Source: an uncultured Prevotella sp.
GTDB taxonomy: Bacteria; Bacteroidota; Bacteroidia; Bacteroidales; Bacteroidaceae
DNA: 26,703 bases
Reading direction: 5' to 3'
Assembly (NCBI GenBank): GCA_900546575.1
Contig: URDM01000040.1
Location: forward strand, 1-26,703
The stretch's first letter is position 1. Every line of letters begins with the position of its first letter. A program made the position numbers and the translations under genes. The notes beneath the pieces are model-generated. The model was given only the letters and a program-made list of their open reading frames with translations, made no database searches and was not told the origin of the DNA. Below are positions 1-7,378 of this stretch, one piece after another.

Positions 1-474
1 CTAAACCGTAAGGCTCTTATTGCCCAAACCGATGAGTTGCGCTCGCTATTGCTAAGCATGATGTCGCATGCTGGCGACATTCCTGTTGTGGCTCCATTGC
101 GCAAGTTGGCTGCCGAAGCTGTTCAGAAGATTGTCAACGAGAATCCTCTGCTCTTTAACGGACTACACATCGTTAGTCCGCTCGGCTATCTTGAGTTCGG
201 CTATCTCACAGCCCATGCTCTTGGCATTGTTACCGATTCGGGCAACGTGGCTGAAGAGGCAACGTTCAATACCGTGCCTTGCATCACGCTTAACAGCTAT
301 ACCGAGCATATCGAGACAGTTAAGACAGGCTCTAATGTGCTTGTAGGCGAGGATCCAGTACTGCTTGGCGAGGAAATGACTCGTATGGTAAATGGCGAAT
401 GGAAGCATTGTGGCATTCCAGAACGCTGGGACGGACGTTCGGCTGAGCGAATCGTGCAGACGTTGGTGGAGTAA
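1..474 (+). CDS. wecB: UDP-N-acetylglucosamine 2-epimerase, C-terminal part (5' truncated)
   Basis: The reading frame is open from base 1, so the gene begins before the window; 157 residues and the TAA stop are present. The motif VTDSGNVAEEA, then a VPCITL strand and TEHIETVKTGSNVLVG, match the C-terminal Rossmann-like half of non-hydrolysing UDP-GlcNAc 2-epimerases, where TDSGG..EEA and TERPE..G bind the UDP part of the substrate. Members of this family interconvert UDP-GlcNAc and UDP-ManNAc for surface polysaccharide synthesis in the cytoplasm. The DSGN and TEHIE variants differ from the commonest forms, so a related epimerase with another UDP-sugar substrate is possible. The TTG at 37 is an internal codon, not a start. 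A REP-like palindrome follows the stop. Confidence 0.82.
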   Translation, partial: LNRKALIAQTDELRSLLLSMMSHAGDIPVVAPLRKLAAEAVQKIVNENPLLFNGLHIVSPLGYLEFGYLTAHALGIVTDSGNVAEEATFNTVPCITLNSYTEHIETVKTGSNVLVGEDPVLLGEEMTRMVNGEWKHCGIPERWDGRSAERIVQTLVE

Positions 475-483
475 AAGGCGCAA

Positions 484-526
484 GCCCTACCCCCAGCCCC
501 TCCATCGTAGGGAGGGGAGTGGTATG
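484..526 (+). repeat. REP-like GC-rich palindrome, copy 1
   Basis: An intergenic element with a CCCTACCCCCAG lead-in, then CCCCTCC, a short loop and GGGAGGGG, ending in GTGGTATG. The loop here reads ATCGTA rather than the CCCGTA of other copies, so the left arm is one base shorter. The same roughly 43-base element recurs at 13498, 16061, 16179 (inverted), 21429 and 23851. Confidence 0.8.
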
Positions 527-556
527 ATTTGAGTATGCTTTTTAAAATATTTGCTT

Positions 557-1264
557 ATGAACAACAACAGATCCATTTTATGCTCCGCGCTGATAGCATT
601 GAGTATTGTAGTCCTTGGTTTCTGTATCAAGGGCGGTATTGACAATTTTGCCAATAAGGACCGCAAGGTCGCAGTGAAAGGACTGGCCGAAAAGGAGGTT
701 GACGCCGACAAGGTGACGTGGCCTATTGTGTCGAAGGAAATAGGCAATGAGTTGCCCGAGCTTTATACCCGCCTCGGTAACACTCAGTCGAAAATCAAAC
801 ATTTTCTTGTTGCTAACGGCATCAAGGCTGAGGAGATAAGCGTTAACGCCCCAAAGGTTATCGACCAGACTGCCGACCAATACAGCGACAACCGTCGCAC
901 CTATCGTTACAATATTACGTCGGTCATCACCGTTACATCGCGCAATGTGAAGCTTGTGCGTTCTATTATTGCACGTCAGGGCGAATTGCTTAAGGAGGGT
1001 GTGGCCATTGTAGATGGCGGTTGGGACAACCCTGTCAAGTACGAGTTTGTCTCGTTCCGCGACATGAAGCCTAAGATGATGGAGGAGGCAATAGCCAATG
1101 CCGAGAAGACTGCCGAGCAGTTTGCCAAGAACTCTAAGAGCAATCTCAACAAGATTGTATCGGCCGACCAGGGACAGTTCTCTATTGAGGACCGCGACCA
1201 GAACACTCCATATATAAAGAAAGTAAGAGTAGTAACGACGATTGTTTATTCGTTGAAGAATTAA
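557..1264 (+). CDS. SIMPL domain-containing protein (DUF541, YggE-like)
   Basis: This 235-residue protein starts with an N-terminal membrane anchor or signal segment (about residues 7-27, LCSALIALSIVVLGFCI). A SIMPL/DUF541 domain follows: VAVKGLAEKEVDADKVTW, a helix with VANGIKAEEIS, YRYNITSVITVTSRNVKLV and a C-terminal KVRVVTTIVYSL strand. Family members are periplasmic or membrane-anchored proteins of poorly known function, with E. coli YggE linked to oxidative stress. ATG at 557 is chosen over the in-frame TTG at 551 because the signal segment follows it directly. Its stop lies one base before the MATE transporter start, so the two are probably co-transcribed and translationally coupled. 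Confidence 0.85.
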   Translation: MNNNRSILCSALIALSIVVLGFCIKGGIDNFANKDRKVAVKGLAEKEVDADKVTWPIVSKEIGNELPELYTRLGNTQSKIKHFLVANGIKAEEISVNAPKVIDQTADQYSDNRRTYRYNITSVITVTSRNVKLVRSIIARQGELLKEGVAIVDGGWDNPVKYEFVSFRDMKPKMMEEAIANAEKTAEQFAKNSKSNLNKIVSADQGQFSIEDRDQNTPYIKKVRVVTTIVYSLKN

Positions 1265-1265
1265 T

Positions 1266-2609
1266 ATGCAACCACGACACAGAGACAATTACGAATTTCT
1301 CACACAGGCACCTGTATCACGTGTCATCCTTACGATGGCAGTGCCTACAATTGTCTCTATGCTTGTGACATGCTTTTATGTTATAGTCGATACCTACTTC
1401 GTCGGTCAGCTCAACACACAGTCGACTGCCGCAGTAGGTATCGTCTTTCCCTTGATGTCGCTTATTCAAGCCATAGGATCTTTCTTCGGACATGGCAGTG
1501 GTGCCTATATGTCGCGCGAACTTGGCGCGCGTCGCACCGACAATGCTTCGTCTATGGCCACTACCGGACTGGTCTATGCTTTGCTTACAGGCATCTTGAT
1601 TGCTGTTGTTGCACTGTTGTTTCTGCGTCCTCTCTCTTTGGTGCTTGGCAGCACCGCCACAAGTCTTCTTTTCACCGAGCAATACATGGCTATCATATTG
1701 CTTGGCGCTCCTTTTCAGATAGCCTCGTTCACACTCAATAGTCAGTTGCGTATGCAGGGTAATGCCCGTTATGCCATGTGGGGCATCATCAGCGGAGCCT
1801 TGCTCAATGTGATTCTCGACCCAATCTTGATATTCGCTTGTGGCCTTCAACTGCGTGGTGCTGCTCTTGCCACCGTCATCGGACAGATAGTTAGTGTTGC
1901 TGTATTGCTTGCAATGTGCCATTTTCGTGCTACAACCGGAGTGCGTCTCCGTCCACGATTCTTCTCTTTGCATTGGCATTATGTGCGTGAGATAGTATAT
2001 GGCGGTTCGCCTTCGTTGTCGCGACAGGGATTGGCAAGCATTTCCGTCGTTCTTCTTAATGTTGCTGCAGCAGGTTATGGCGATGCTGCTGTGGCAGCCA
2101 TGTCTATTGTAAGTCGTGTCACAATGTTTGTAATGGCAGTCATTGTTGGTCTTGGTCAGGGTTTCCAACCCTTCTGTGGCTATTGTTATGGAGCCGCCCT
2201 GTACAACCGTTTACGTCATGGCTTTTGGTTTACCGTGCGTGTTGGTTTTGTCTTTTTATTGTGTTTTTCGGCTTTTTTCTTTTGCTTTGCCGAACAGACC
2301 ATAGCTGTATTTCGTGACGATGCTATCGTAATAGCTGTTGGCAGTACGGCTCTGCGTTGGCATCTTGCCGTCTATCCGCTCAACGCTTATATTATGGCAG
2401 GCAATATGATGCTTCAGACCACGCGTCGTCCCCTACGTGCCAATGTGCTTTCGTCGGCTCGCAAGGGTCTTGTGTTTATTCCCTTCATCCTTATTCTTCC
2501 GCATCTCTTTGGTCTTATGGGCATTGCCATGTGTCAGGCAGTGTGCGATGTGGTTACGTTTATCATTGCAATTCCAATAGTGCGTAGTGCATTTCGTGAG
2601 ATGACATAA
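1266..2609 (+). CDS. MATE family multidrug/metabolite efflux transporter
   Basis: This 447-residue integral membrane protein has about 12 hydrophobic segments in two similar halves, as in MatE-domain Na+- or H+-coupled antiporters. Typical features are APVSRVILTMAVPTIVSMLVTCFYVIVDTYFVG at the start, GSGAYMSRELGA in the first half, and GGSPSLSRQGLASISVVLLN with GLGQGFQPFCGYCYGA in the second. Length is normal for the family (about 440-460). The substrate cannot be told from sequence. It follows the SIMPL gene by one base. No hairpin terminator is evident after the stop; an AT-rich stretch leads to the next promoter. Confidence 0.92.
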   Translation: MQPRHRDNYEFLTQAPVSRVILTMAVPTIVSMLVTCFYVIVDTYFVGQLNTQSTAAVGIVFPLMSLIQAIGSFFGHGSGAYMSRELGARRTDNASSMATTGLVYALLTGILIAVVALLFLRPLSLVLGSTATSLLFTEQYMAIILLGAPFQIASFTLNSQLRMQGNARYAMWGIISGALLNVILDPILIFACGLQLRGAALATVIGQIVSVAVLLAMCHFRATTGVRLRPRFFSLHWHYVREIVYGGSPSLSRQGLASISVVLLNVAAAGYGDAAVAAMSIVSRVTMFVMAVIVGLGQGFQPFCGYCYGAALYNRLRHGFWFTVRVGFVFLLCFSAFFFCFAEQTIAVFRDDAIVIAVGSTALRWHLAVYPLNAYIMAGNMMLQTTRRPLRANVLSSARKGLVFIPFILILPHLFGLMGIAMCQAVCDVVTFIIAIPIVRSAFREMT

Positions 2610-2673
2610 AAATTGAATAACGTTGCAATTATGGTAAAATAAGTTTAAAATCGTAAGTATTTAGTTTGAAAAA

Positions 2674-2705
2674 CTTGCAAATGTCAAAAATAATCGCTAT
2701 ATTTG
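2674..2705 (+). promoter_or_regulatory. Bacteroidetes-type promoter for the 2729/2804 small gene
   Basis: CTTG at 2674-2677 (-33 element), a 20-base spacer and TATATTTG at 2698-2705 (-7 element TAnnTTTG). Transcription would begin near 2711 and run into the small ORF and terminator downstream. Confidence 0.6.
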
Positions 2706-2803
2706 CAATATCTTAAAAACTAAAAAGGGTGAAGTCTCACATCTCCAGTATTAATCTAAAACGGCCGACAATGAGACATAGGCCAGAAAGGGAGGATGGC
2801 ATT

Positions 2804-2923
2804 ATGAGAACAGCTAAGAGAGTGTATGATTTTGAATCATTTGAGCTCGACAATATCTACAACGAAGAAGACGATCGTCAGTTTCGTGTGGATTGTATAG
2901 ATTCATCCATTTGGTACAATTAA
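2804..2923 (+). CDS. small acidic protein of unknown function (39 aa; up to 64 aa with an upstream start)
   Basis: I do not recognise this protein. From ATG 2804 it has 39 residues, rich in Asp/Glu (FESFELDNIYNEEDD) and ending in SSIWYN. Longer readings from ATG 2771 (50 residues) or GTG 2729 (64 residues) are possible. ATG 2804 is preferred because a purine-rich GGGAGGAT lies just before it and the upstream residues are basic and compositionally unlike the rest. The case for a real gene is context: it sits alone between a good promoter (2674-2705) and a strong intrinsic terminator (2975-3033). The transcript could instead act as a small RNA. Confidence 0.45.
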   Translation: MRTAKRVYDFESFELDNIYNEEDDRQFRVDCIDSSIWYN

Positions 2924-2974
2924 TCAAGTCGCAATGATTGATTGACTACGTACAAATCATCTGCAAGAACATTT

Positions 2975-3033
2975 CCCAAAGAGAACGAGTTACCCATACC
3001 CCGCAAGCACTCGCCCTCTTTGGGGATTTTTTT
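2975..3033 (+). terminator. intrinsic terminator of the small-gene unit
   Basis: CCCAAAGAG (2975-2983) pairs with CTCTTTGGG (3016-3024), and CGAGT (2986-2990) with ACTCG (3009-3013) across a small internal loop. A run of seven T follows at 3027-3033. The T-run is only on the right side, so it ends rightward transcription and is not a normal terminator for the convergent helicase gene. Confidence 0.8.
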
Positions 3034-3037
3034 ATTC

Positions 3038-6000
3038 CTAATTCTTAACGCATCTCCTGAACACTCCGTACGACCTCATCCGGCGGTCGAACTCGTTTTC
3101 TGTAACTATCACAGTGTACTTGTTCTGCGTATAGCGTTGTATGATGCTGTTGATTTTCATTGCCAGCGTTTCAGCCATATTGCCGTCGATGCAGGCAAAC
3201 AGATGGGCAATATTGAACACAACGAGCCGCGACGGCTGACTTTTCTTGTCTGCTTCATCATCGAGCATCAGACTTTCTGCAGCCTCGTCGAGGCTGCTCG
3301 TAAATCGTTGCTCAACGTTAGCCCAAGGCTTTTCGTTATGCTCATGCTCGCAAAGCCTACGCTCGTCAAACAGCCGTTCGCCCATGCGTAGCATTTCTTC
3401 AGACGTATCCACTCCGACGTATTCTATCTTGTTCATTTCTGCTGCAAAGCGCTGGGCGAAGGCAATGCCGTAAGTAGCCGGACCGCAACCAATGTCTATC
3501 ATTACTACTTGCTTGTTACATTTTTCAGCCATCTTCATAATGCTCTGATGCATCTTGTGCCACACGGTTTCGGCTTCATTCAGGTATTGTGGCATGTAGT
3601 AATGACAATACATACGTACTTGGTCCTTGGCTGAAACGGTCACAGCCTTGTCTGTCTGTCGGTTGTATGCAGTCTGAGGAGTGTCAAACTCCAGTCTGCC
3701 GTAGTTGATAATTGTCTTCTCGAAATCCTCGCCCAGTCCAAGAAGCCCATTGCTTGCTGCTGATACCTCAAGTTCTTTAACCTTGAACTCGCCTTTGCAA
3801 TACTCAATAGGTGGAATGTCGAAGAAACAATCCTTGTCTTTCAGATACATCAACAGCTTGTAGAACGTGAAGTTCTCCATCAGAATGTCGGCATTACCCA
3901 CCATTAGCAGTTGCAGTCGGGCGCGTGTCATGGCTACATTCAGCTTGCGGTCAATCACCATTCCGTCCTCCACGAAAACGTTGTTGGTGAGGAAGTTCAG
4001 CTGATTGTATTGCTGCACCGTGAATCCGTAGATAATGTAGTCGCGCTGACTGCCTTGATATCTCTCTACCGTGTCAATGGTGATGTTGTGCAGTACGGCA
4101 ATGCCCGACTGGTCGATGGCGCTGCGCACAGTAGCAATCTGGTTGCGGTAGGGTACAATGACACCTACAGTCTGGTTTTCGTCAAACCATTCTTTGGTCT
4201 GCCTGTAAATCTCGACTACCGTTGCAGCAATCATTTCTGCTTCCACCTGGTTTGTCTTCACCGAAGCCGAAGTTCTTGGGCGTGGTGCTGACACGAATGC
4301 TACACGTCGCATATTCAGCAGTTGTGCTATTCCGTTGGTGGATGCTGTCGGACTGTACGGCAACGTCTGATGTTGCAACGGCACCACTTCAAGGCGGTTG
4401 CCGTAGAAGGCATAGTTGGCAAACTCGGCTATTGTCTGGTGCATACGTCCCTGACGCGTTAGCATATAGACATAGCGCGGGTCGTAGCCCTCATCGGTCT
4501 TGAATTGCGCCAGCAAGCGTTCGAAGAGCGACCGACGGCAGTCTGTAAGATTGATGTCGCGCAACAATGGTTCGTCAACAGCCGATTCCTCCTGCGTCTG
4601 TTGTACAACGGCAGGCAACTGCTTGTGGTCGCCTATCAGTACAAAGCGTTCTATGGCATTTCTGCCTCCCGACTTGGCGCTGAGCAGGCCAATCAGGTGT
4701 GGCTCCAGAATCTGTGACGACTCGTCGATAATGGCAAGGTCGAAGTGTTTTATCTTAAAAAGGTGGATGTTGGCGTTCAACGCTGCCGTGGTAGCACAGA
4801 ACACTCGCATTCGGTCTACCACTTCCTTTACCTCCTTGCCAGTTCGGCATTGCTCCACTCGGTGGCTGAGCAGGTGGCCGTGGAAAGCCTCGTCGCAGTT
4901 CAGTTCCGAACCTATGCGTATGAAGTCGATGTTGCTCTCCACCAGTTTCGAGCACATTTCGTCCACCGCACGGTTGGTGTACGACAGCAACACTATGTTC
5001 GAATGCTCGTCGGTGAGTTCTTCCTTCAGTATGTTGAGTAGTCCGAACGAAGTCTTTCCAGTTCCCGGAGGACCGATAACCAGGAATATGTCGCGCGATT
5101 GCTTGGCACGTTCCACAAGGGTGTTGAACCTTCCGTATTCGCCATGCATGTGTATGTGCTGGTCTACGGTAGGCGTGCGTTGGCTCAGTATCAAGTCGCG
5201 GCGCTCCTTATTTGCCGACAGAAAACTGTGCAGACCGCTGTACAGAGCGCGTGCTGATGATTCAAACATGTCGTGCTCTATAGCCCAACGAGTGCCTTCG
5301 GGCGCATCAAACACCTGCTTGTCGGTCTGCGAATTGCGCAGCACAACCTCGACGCCCTTTGTCGTGATTTCCTTTATCGAAGCGCGGTTTACCATTTGGG
5401 CGCAGGCGTTGGGCACGTTGCCCTCATGGTATGGATAGACTATCACGATGTCGCCCTTGCGGAAGTTGGACGTGTCGGCAGTCTGTTCCATGTCAAACCT
5501 CAGTCTCAGACTCTCCACCATACCATCGGCAGAGAGTCCGAACTCTTCAATCGTCATTTCTTCATATATATTGCCTGCTGCCCGTTTGTCCTCAAGAGTG
5601 TCGAGCCAGATGGCCGCAAATCCACTGTCGTCCTTGGTCTTGTTGCCCACCTTGGCAAGCAGATGTTCGCGTTCCACGAATTTTAGGAATCGGAAGTAGT
5701 ATGTCCGTTCCAGTTCTGTAGCCTCATGTATTGGGCGCAGTATGTTTTCCAGTTCGGGTCGTGTCCATTCATCCCACAGCCGTCCGGTCACTCCCTTGCG
5801 GTTGAGTTTGTCGGCTGTCAGATTGCGCAGTATGCTTATGCCCATATTGCCTGGTGTCAGATCTGTCCACGTGAGCAGATTGCGCATACGTATTGCGCGC
5901 AGCGTCAGTTCCGGAAGATTGGCAATCGACACCAGTCCCTCGGCATATTTTGAATAGAGCAGCATAAAGTGGCGCAGCTGGTCGGAGTGTTTCTTGAACT

Positions 6001-7252
6001 CGTAGTTGAACAGGGCACGATATAGCGACAACTGTACAAGATGCTTCTCTTGTGGTACAGGTCGGTTGGAATTGTATTCGGGCGATGTATAAGGCACAAA
6101 TTCACCCTTGCCCGACTTTTGCTCTATTATCGTGGTGCGTCCTTCCTTCTCGTGCAGCAAGTCGAGACGGCCCTGAATGCCGAGTACGTCGCTGAAGAAG
6201 GTAGGCTCCAGTACCACCGCCTTCGGGTCGTACTCGTCCACTTCCTTGGGTAGGTCGTTGCCAATGAGCTTCTGTATATTCTGTTTCTGCGAGCGTGCGT
6301 CCTGATAGAACTTTTGTACAGTAGCCTGGTCGTTCATGTCGTCGCACGATGTCAGACTTATGGTGTTGGTCTTGAAGAATTCCATAACGCCCTCGCCGAA
6401 CGGTACGTTACGGTTGTGTACCGTGTCGTCCAGGAAACGTCCAGCAAGATTACCGAGATGGATGTGCACCGTGTTGGCTTGTGGCTTCAGTCGGTTCACC
6501 ATGTTCACGTATGGCGACTCGGCGTAAGTCTCAAAGCACGACGCAATTGTCGTGATGTCTATCAGATAGTCGGGTTCGTAAATGATGAGTTCGGGCATGC
6601 ATACATCCTCTTCCATGCGGATGCGCACGAGGTTGAGCTGTGTGTCAACCGACAGAATTTGTTTCAGATAAGTCCAGTCGCCTTTTCCTCCCAGCGTCAG
6701 ATAACGGTTTTGCTGTCCGTAGCATATCTTCAGTTCCGAAGTGTTCTGTTCTTCCGTGGCGTAAATGTAGTCGTCGTCCCACGATCGTACGATGCAGCGC
6801 AGCAGGTTTATGTCGAACTTGCTCCAACGTCCCTTGCGGTCCTTCTTGGGCAGCAGCCTGTTGAGCGACTGCGGTATAGCCGTAACTCCGCACACATAGC
6901 TCACCAGTAGGGCTGTCGACTTGATGTTGTATGCCAGCGCCTGCTCCAGTTCTTCGTTGCTCATGCTGTGCATAGCGTTCAGCTCCTTGCGTGTGTCGTG
7001 TATCAGCATAGCCGTTTCGGTAGGGATGCCGTGTTGCTTCGTCAGATAGTCGAGCTTGGCAAACATACCGATAAAGTTGATGCTGTTGTGGGCAATGCCT
7101 TGATTTACTACGCGTTTGAATATGTCGCGCAGTATGGCGTATTTCTCGCGTATGGTGAAGTCGGCTGTGCACACGTCTTCCAATTGTTCGTAAAACGACA
7201 TGGCGCAGTCGGTTGTATATGCTATGTTTTCGTTATTGTTGTTATGTTCCAT
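3038..7252 (-). CDS. Dna2-like nuclease-SF1 helicase with C-terminal methyltransferase-like domain
   Basis: This 1404-residue protein has several parts. Residues 1-340 are unassigned. At about 350-415 there is a PD-(D/E)XK nuclease core: GRLD (361-364), EQKSGKG (377-383) and QLSLY (407-411), as in the Cas4/RecB/Dna2 group. An SF1B (Upf1/Dna2-like) helicase follows: Walker A GPPGTGKT (727-734), DESSQ (843-847), GDHKQLP (874-880), RQGRMH (933-938), VERYQGSQRD (1062-1071) and MTRAR (1108-1112). A class I SAM-binding motif, DIGCGPATYG (1253-1262), comes next, with GVDTSEEML (1280-1288) after motif I. I see no cysteine cluster after the QxxxY motif for a Dna2-type Fe-S site. The order suggests DNA end processing, repair or defence; the methyltransferase substrate is unknown. 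The promoter's -7 box lies only 8 bases before the ATG, so translation may start leaderless at 7252 or at Met18 (7201). Confidence 0.85.
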   Translation of the reverse strand: MEHNNNNENIAYTTDCAMSFYEQLEDVCTADFTIREKYAILRDIFKRVVNQGIAHNSINFIGMFAKLDYLTKQHGIPTETAMLIHDTRKELNAMHSMSNEELEQALAYNIKSTALLVSYVCGVTAIPQSLNRLLPKKDRKGRWSKFDINLLRCIVRSWDDDYIYATEEQNTSELKICYGQQNRYLTLGGKGDWTYLKQILSVDTQLNLVRIRMEEDVCMPELIIYEPDYLIDITTIASCFETYAESPYVNMVNRLKPQANTVHIHLGNLAGRFLDDTVHNRNVPFGEGVMEFFKTNTISLTSCDDMNDQATVQKFYQDARSQKQNIQKLIGNDLPKEVDEYDPKAVVLEPTFFSDVLGIQGRLDLLHEKEGRTTIIEQKSGKGEFVPYTSPEYNSNRPVPQEKHLVQLSLYRALFNYEFKKHSDQLRHFMLLYSKYAEGLVSIANLPELTLRAIRMRNLLTWTDLTPGNMGISILRNLTADKLNRKGVTGRLWDEWTRPELENILRPIHEATELERTYYFRFLKFVEREHLLAKVGNKTKDDSGFAAIWLDTLEDKRAAGNIYEEMTIEEFGLSADGMVESLRLRFDMEQTADTSNFRKGDIVIVYPYHEGNVPNACAQMVNRASIKEITTKGVEVVLRNSQTDKQVFDAPEGTRWAIEHDMFESSARALYSGLHSFLSANKERRDLILSQRTPTVDQHIHMHGEYGRFNTLVERAKQSRDIFLVIGPPGTGKTSFGLLNILKEELTDEHSNIVLLSYTNRAVDEMCSKLVESNIDFIRIGSELNCDEAFHGHLLSHRVEQCRTGKEVKEVVDRMRVFCATTAALNANIHLFKIKHFDLAIIDESSQILEPHLIGLLSAKSGGRNAIERFVLIGDHKQLPAVVQQTQEESAVDEPLLRDINLTDCRRSLFERLLAQFKTDEGYDPRYVYMLTRQGRMHQTIAEFANYAFYGNRLEVVPLQHQTLPYSPTASTNGIAQLLNMRRVAFVSAPRPRTSASVKTNQVEAEMIAATVVEIYRQTKEWFDENQTVGVIVPYRNQIATVRSAIDQSGIAVLHNITIDTVERYQGSQRDYIIYGFTVQQYNQLNFLTNNVFVEDGMVIDRKLNVAMTRARLQLLMVGNADILMENFTFYKLLMYLKDKDCFFDIPPIEYCKGEFKVKELEVSAASNGLLGLGEDFEKTIINYGRLEFDTPQTAYNRQTDKAVTVSAKDQVRMYCHYYMPQYLNEAETVWHKMHQSIMKMAEKCNKQVVMIDIGCGPATYGIAFAQRFAAEMNKIEYVGVDTSEEMLRMGERLFDERRLCEHEHNEKPWANVEQRFTSSLDEAAESLMLDDEADKKSQPSRLVVFNIAHLFACIDGNMAETLAMKINSIIQRYTQNKYTVIVTENEFDRRMRSYGVFRRCVKN

Positions 7253-7260
7253 TCTGTTTG

Positions 7261-7291
7261 CAAAGGTAGTGCAAACCTAAGACAAGTCAAA
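7261..7291 (-). promoter_or_regulatory. consensus promoter of the nuclease-helicase gene
   Basis: On the minus strand, TTTG (7291-7288), exactly 19 bases, then TACCTTTG (7268-7261): a perfect match to the Bacteroidetes primary sigma factor consensus. The predicted start of transcription falls at about 7254-7256, within a few bases of the ATG at 7252. Confidence 0.8.
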
Positions 7292-7365
7292 ATCCATAAG
7301 TCTGTTTTTCTGAATCTTATAATCTTTATCCTTAAATCTGTAACACCTTATATAATAAAAAGCCG

Positions 7366-7373
7366 TAACTTTG
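7366..7373 (+). promoter_or_regulatory. -7 promoter element of the copper ATPase gene
   Basis: TAACTTTG at 7366-7373 matches TAnnTTTG and lies only 5 bases before the ATG at 7379. No good TTTG -33 element is visible at the normal distance, so the promoter may be weak or activator-dependent, as expected of a metal-controlled gene. Confidence 0.55.
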
Positions 7374-7378
7374 CACCT

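Noticed and set aside
4500..5438. 312-codon open frame on the + strand
   Set aside because: It lies antisense within the helicase gene, whose frame has clear conserved motifs; the + frame product is low-complexity, Ser/Arg-rich and unlike a protein family.
6968..7378. Upstream extension of the copper ATPase frame
   Set aside because: This part is antisense to the helicase 5' end and its promoter; the HMA domain begins at ATG 7379, just after a -7 box.
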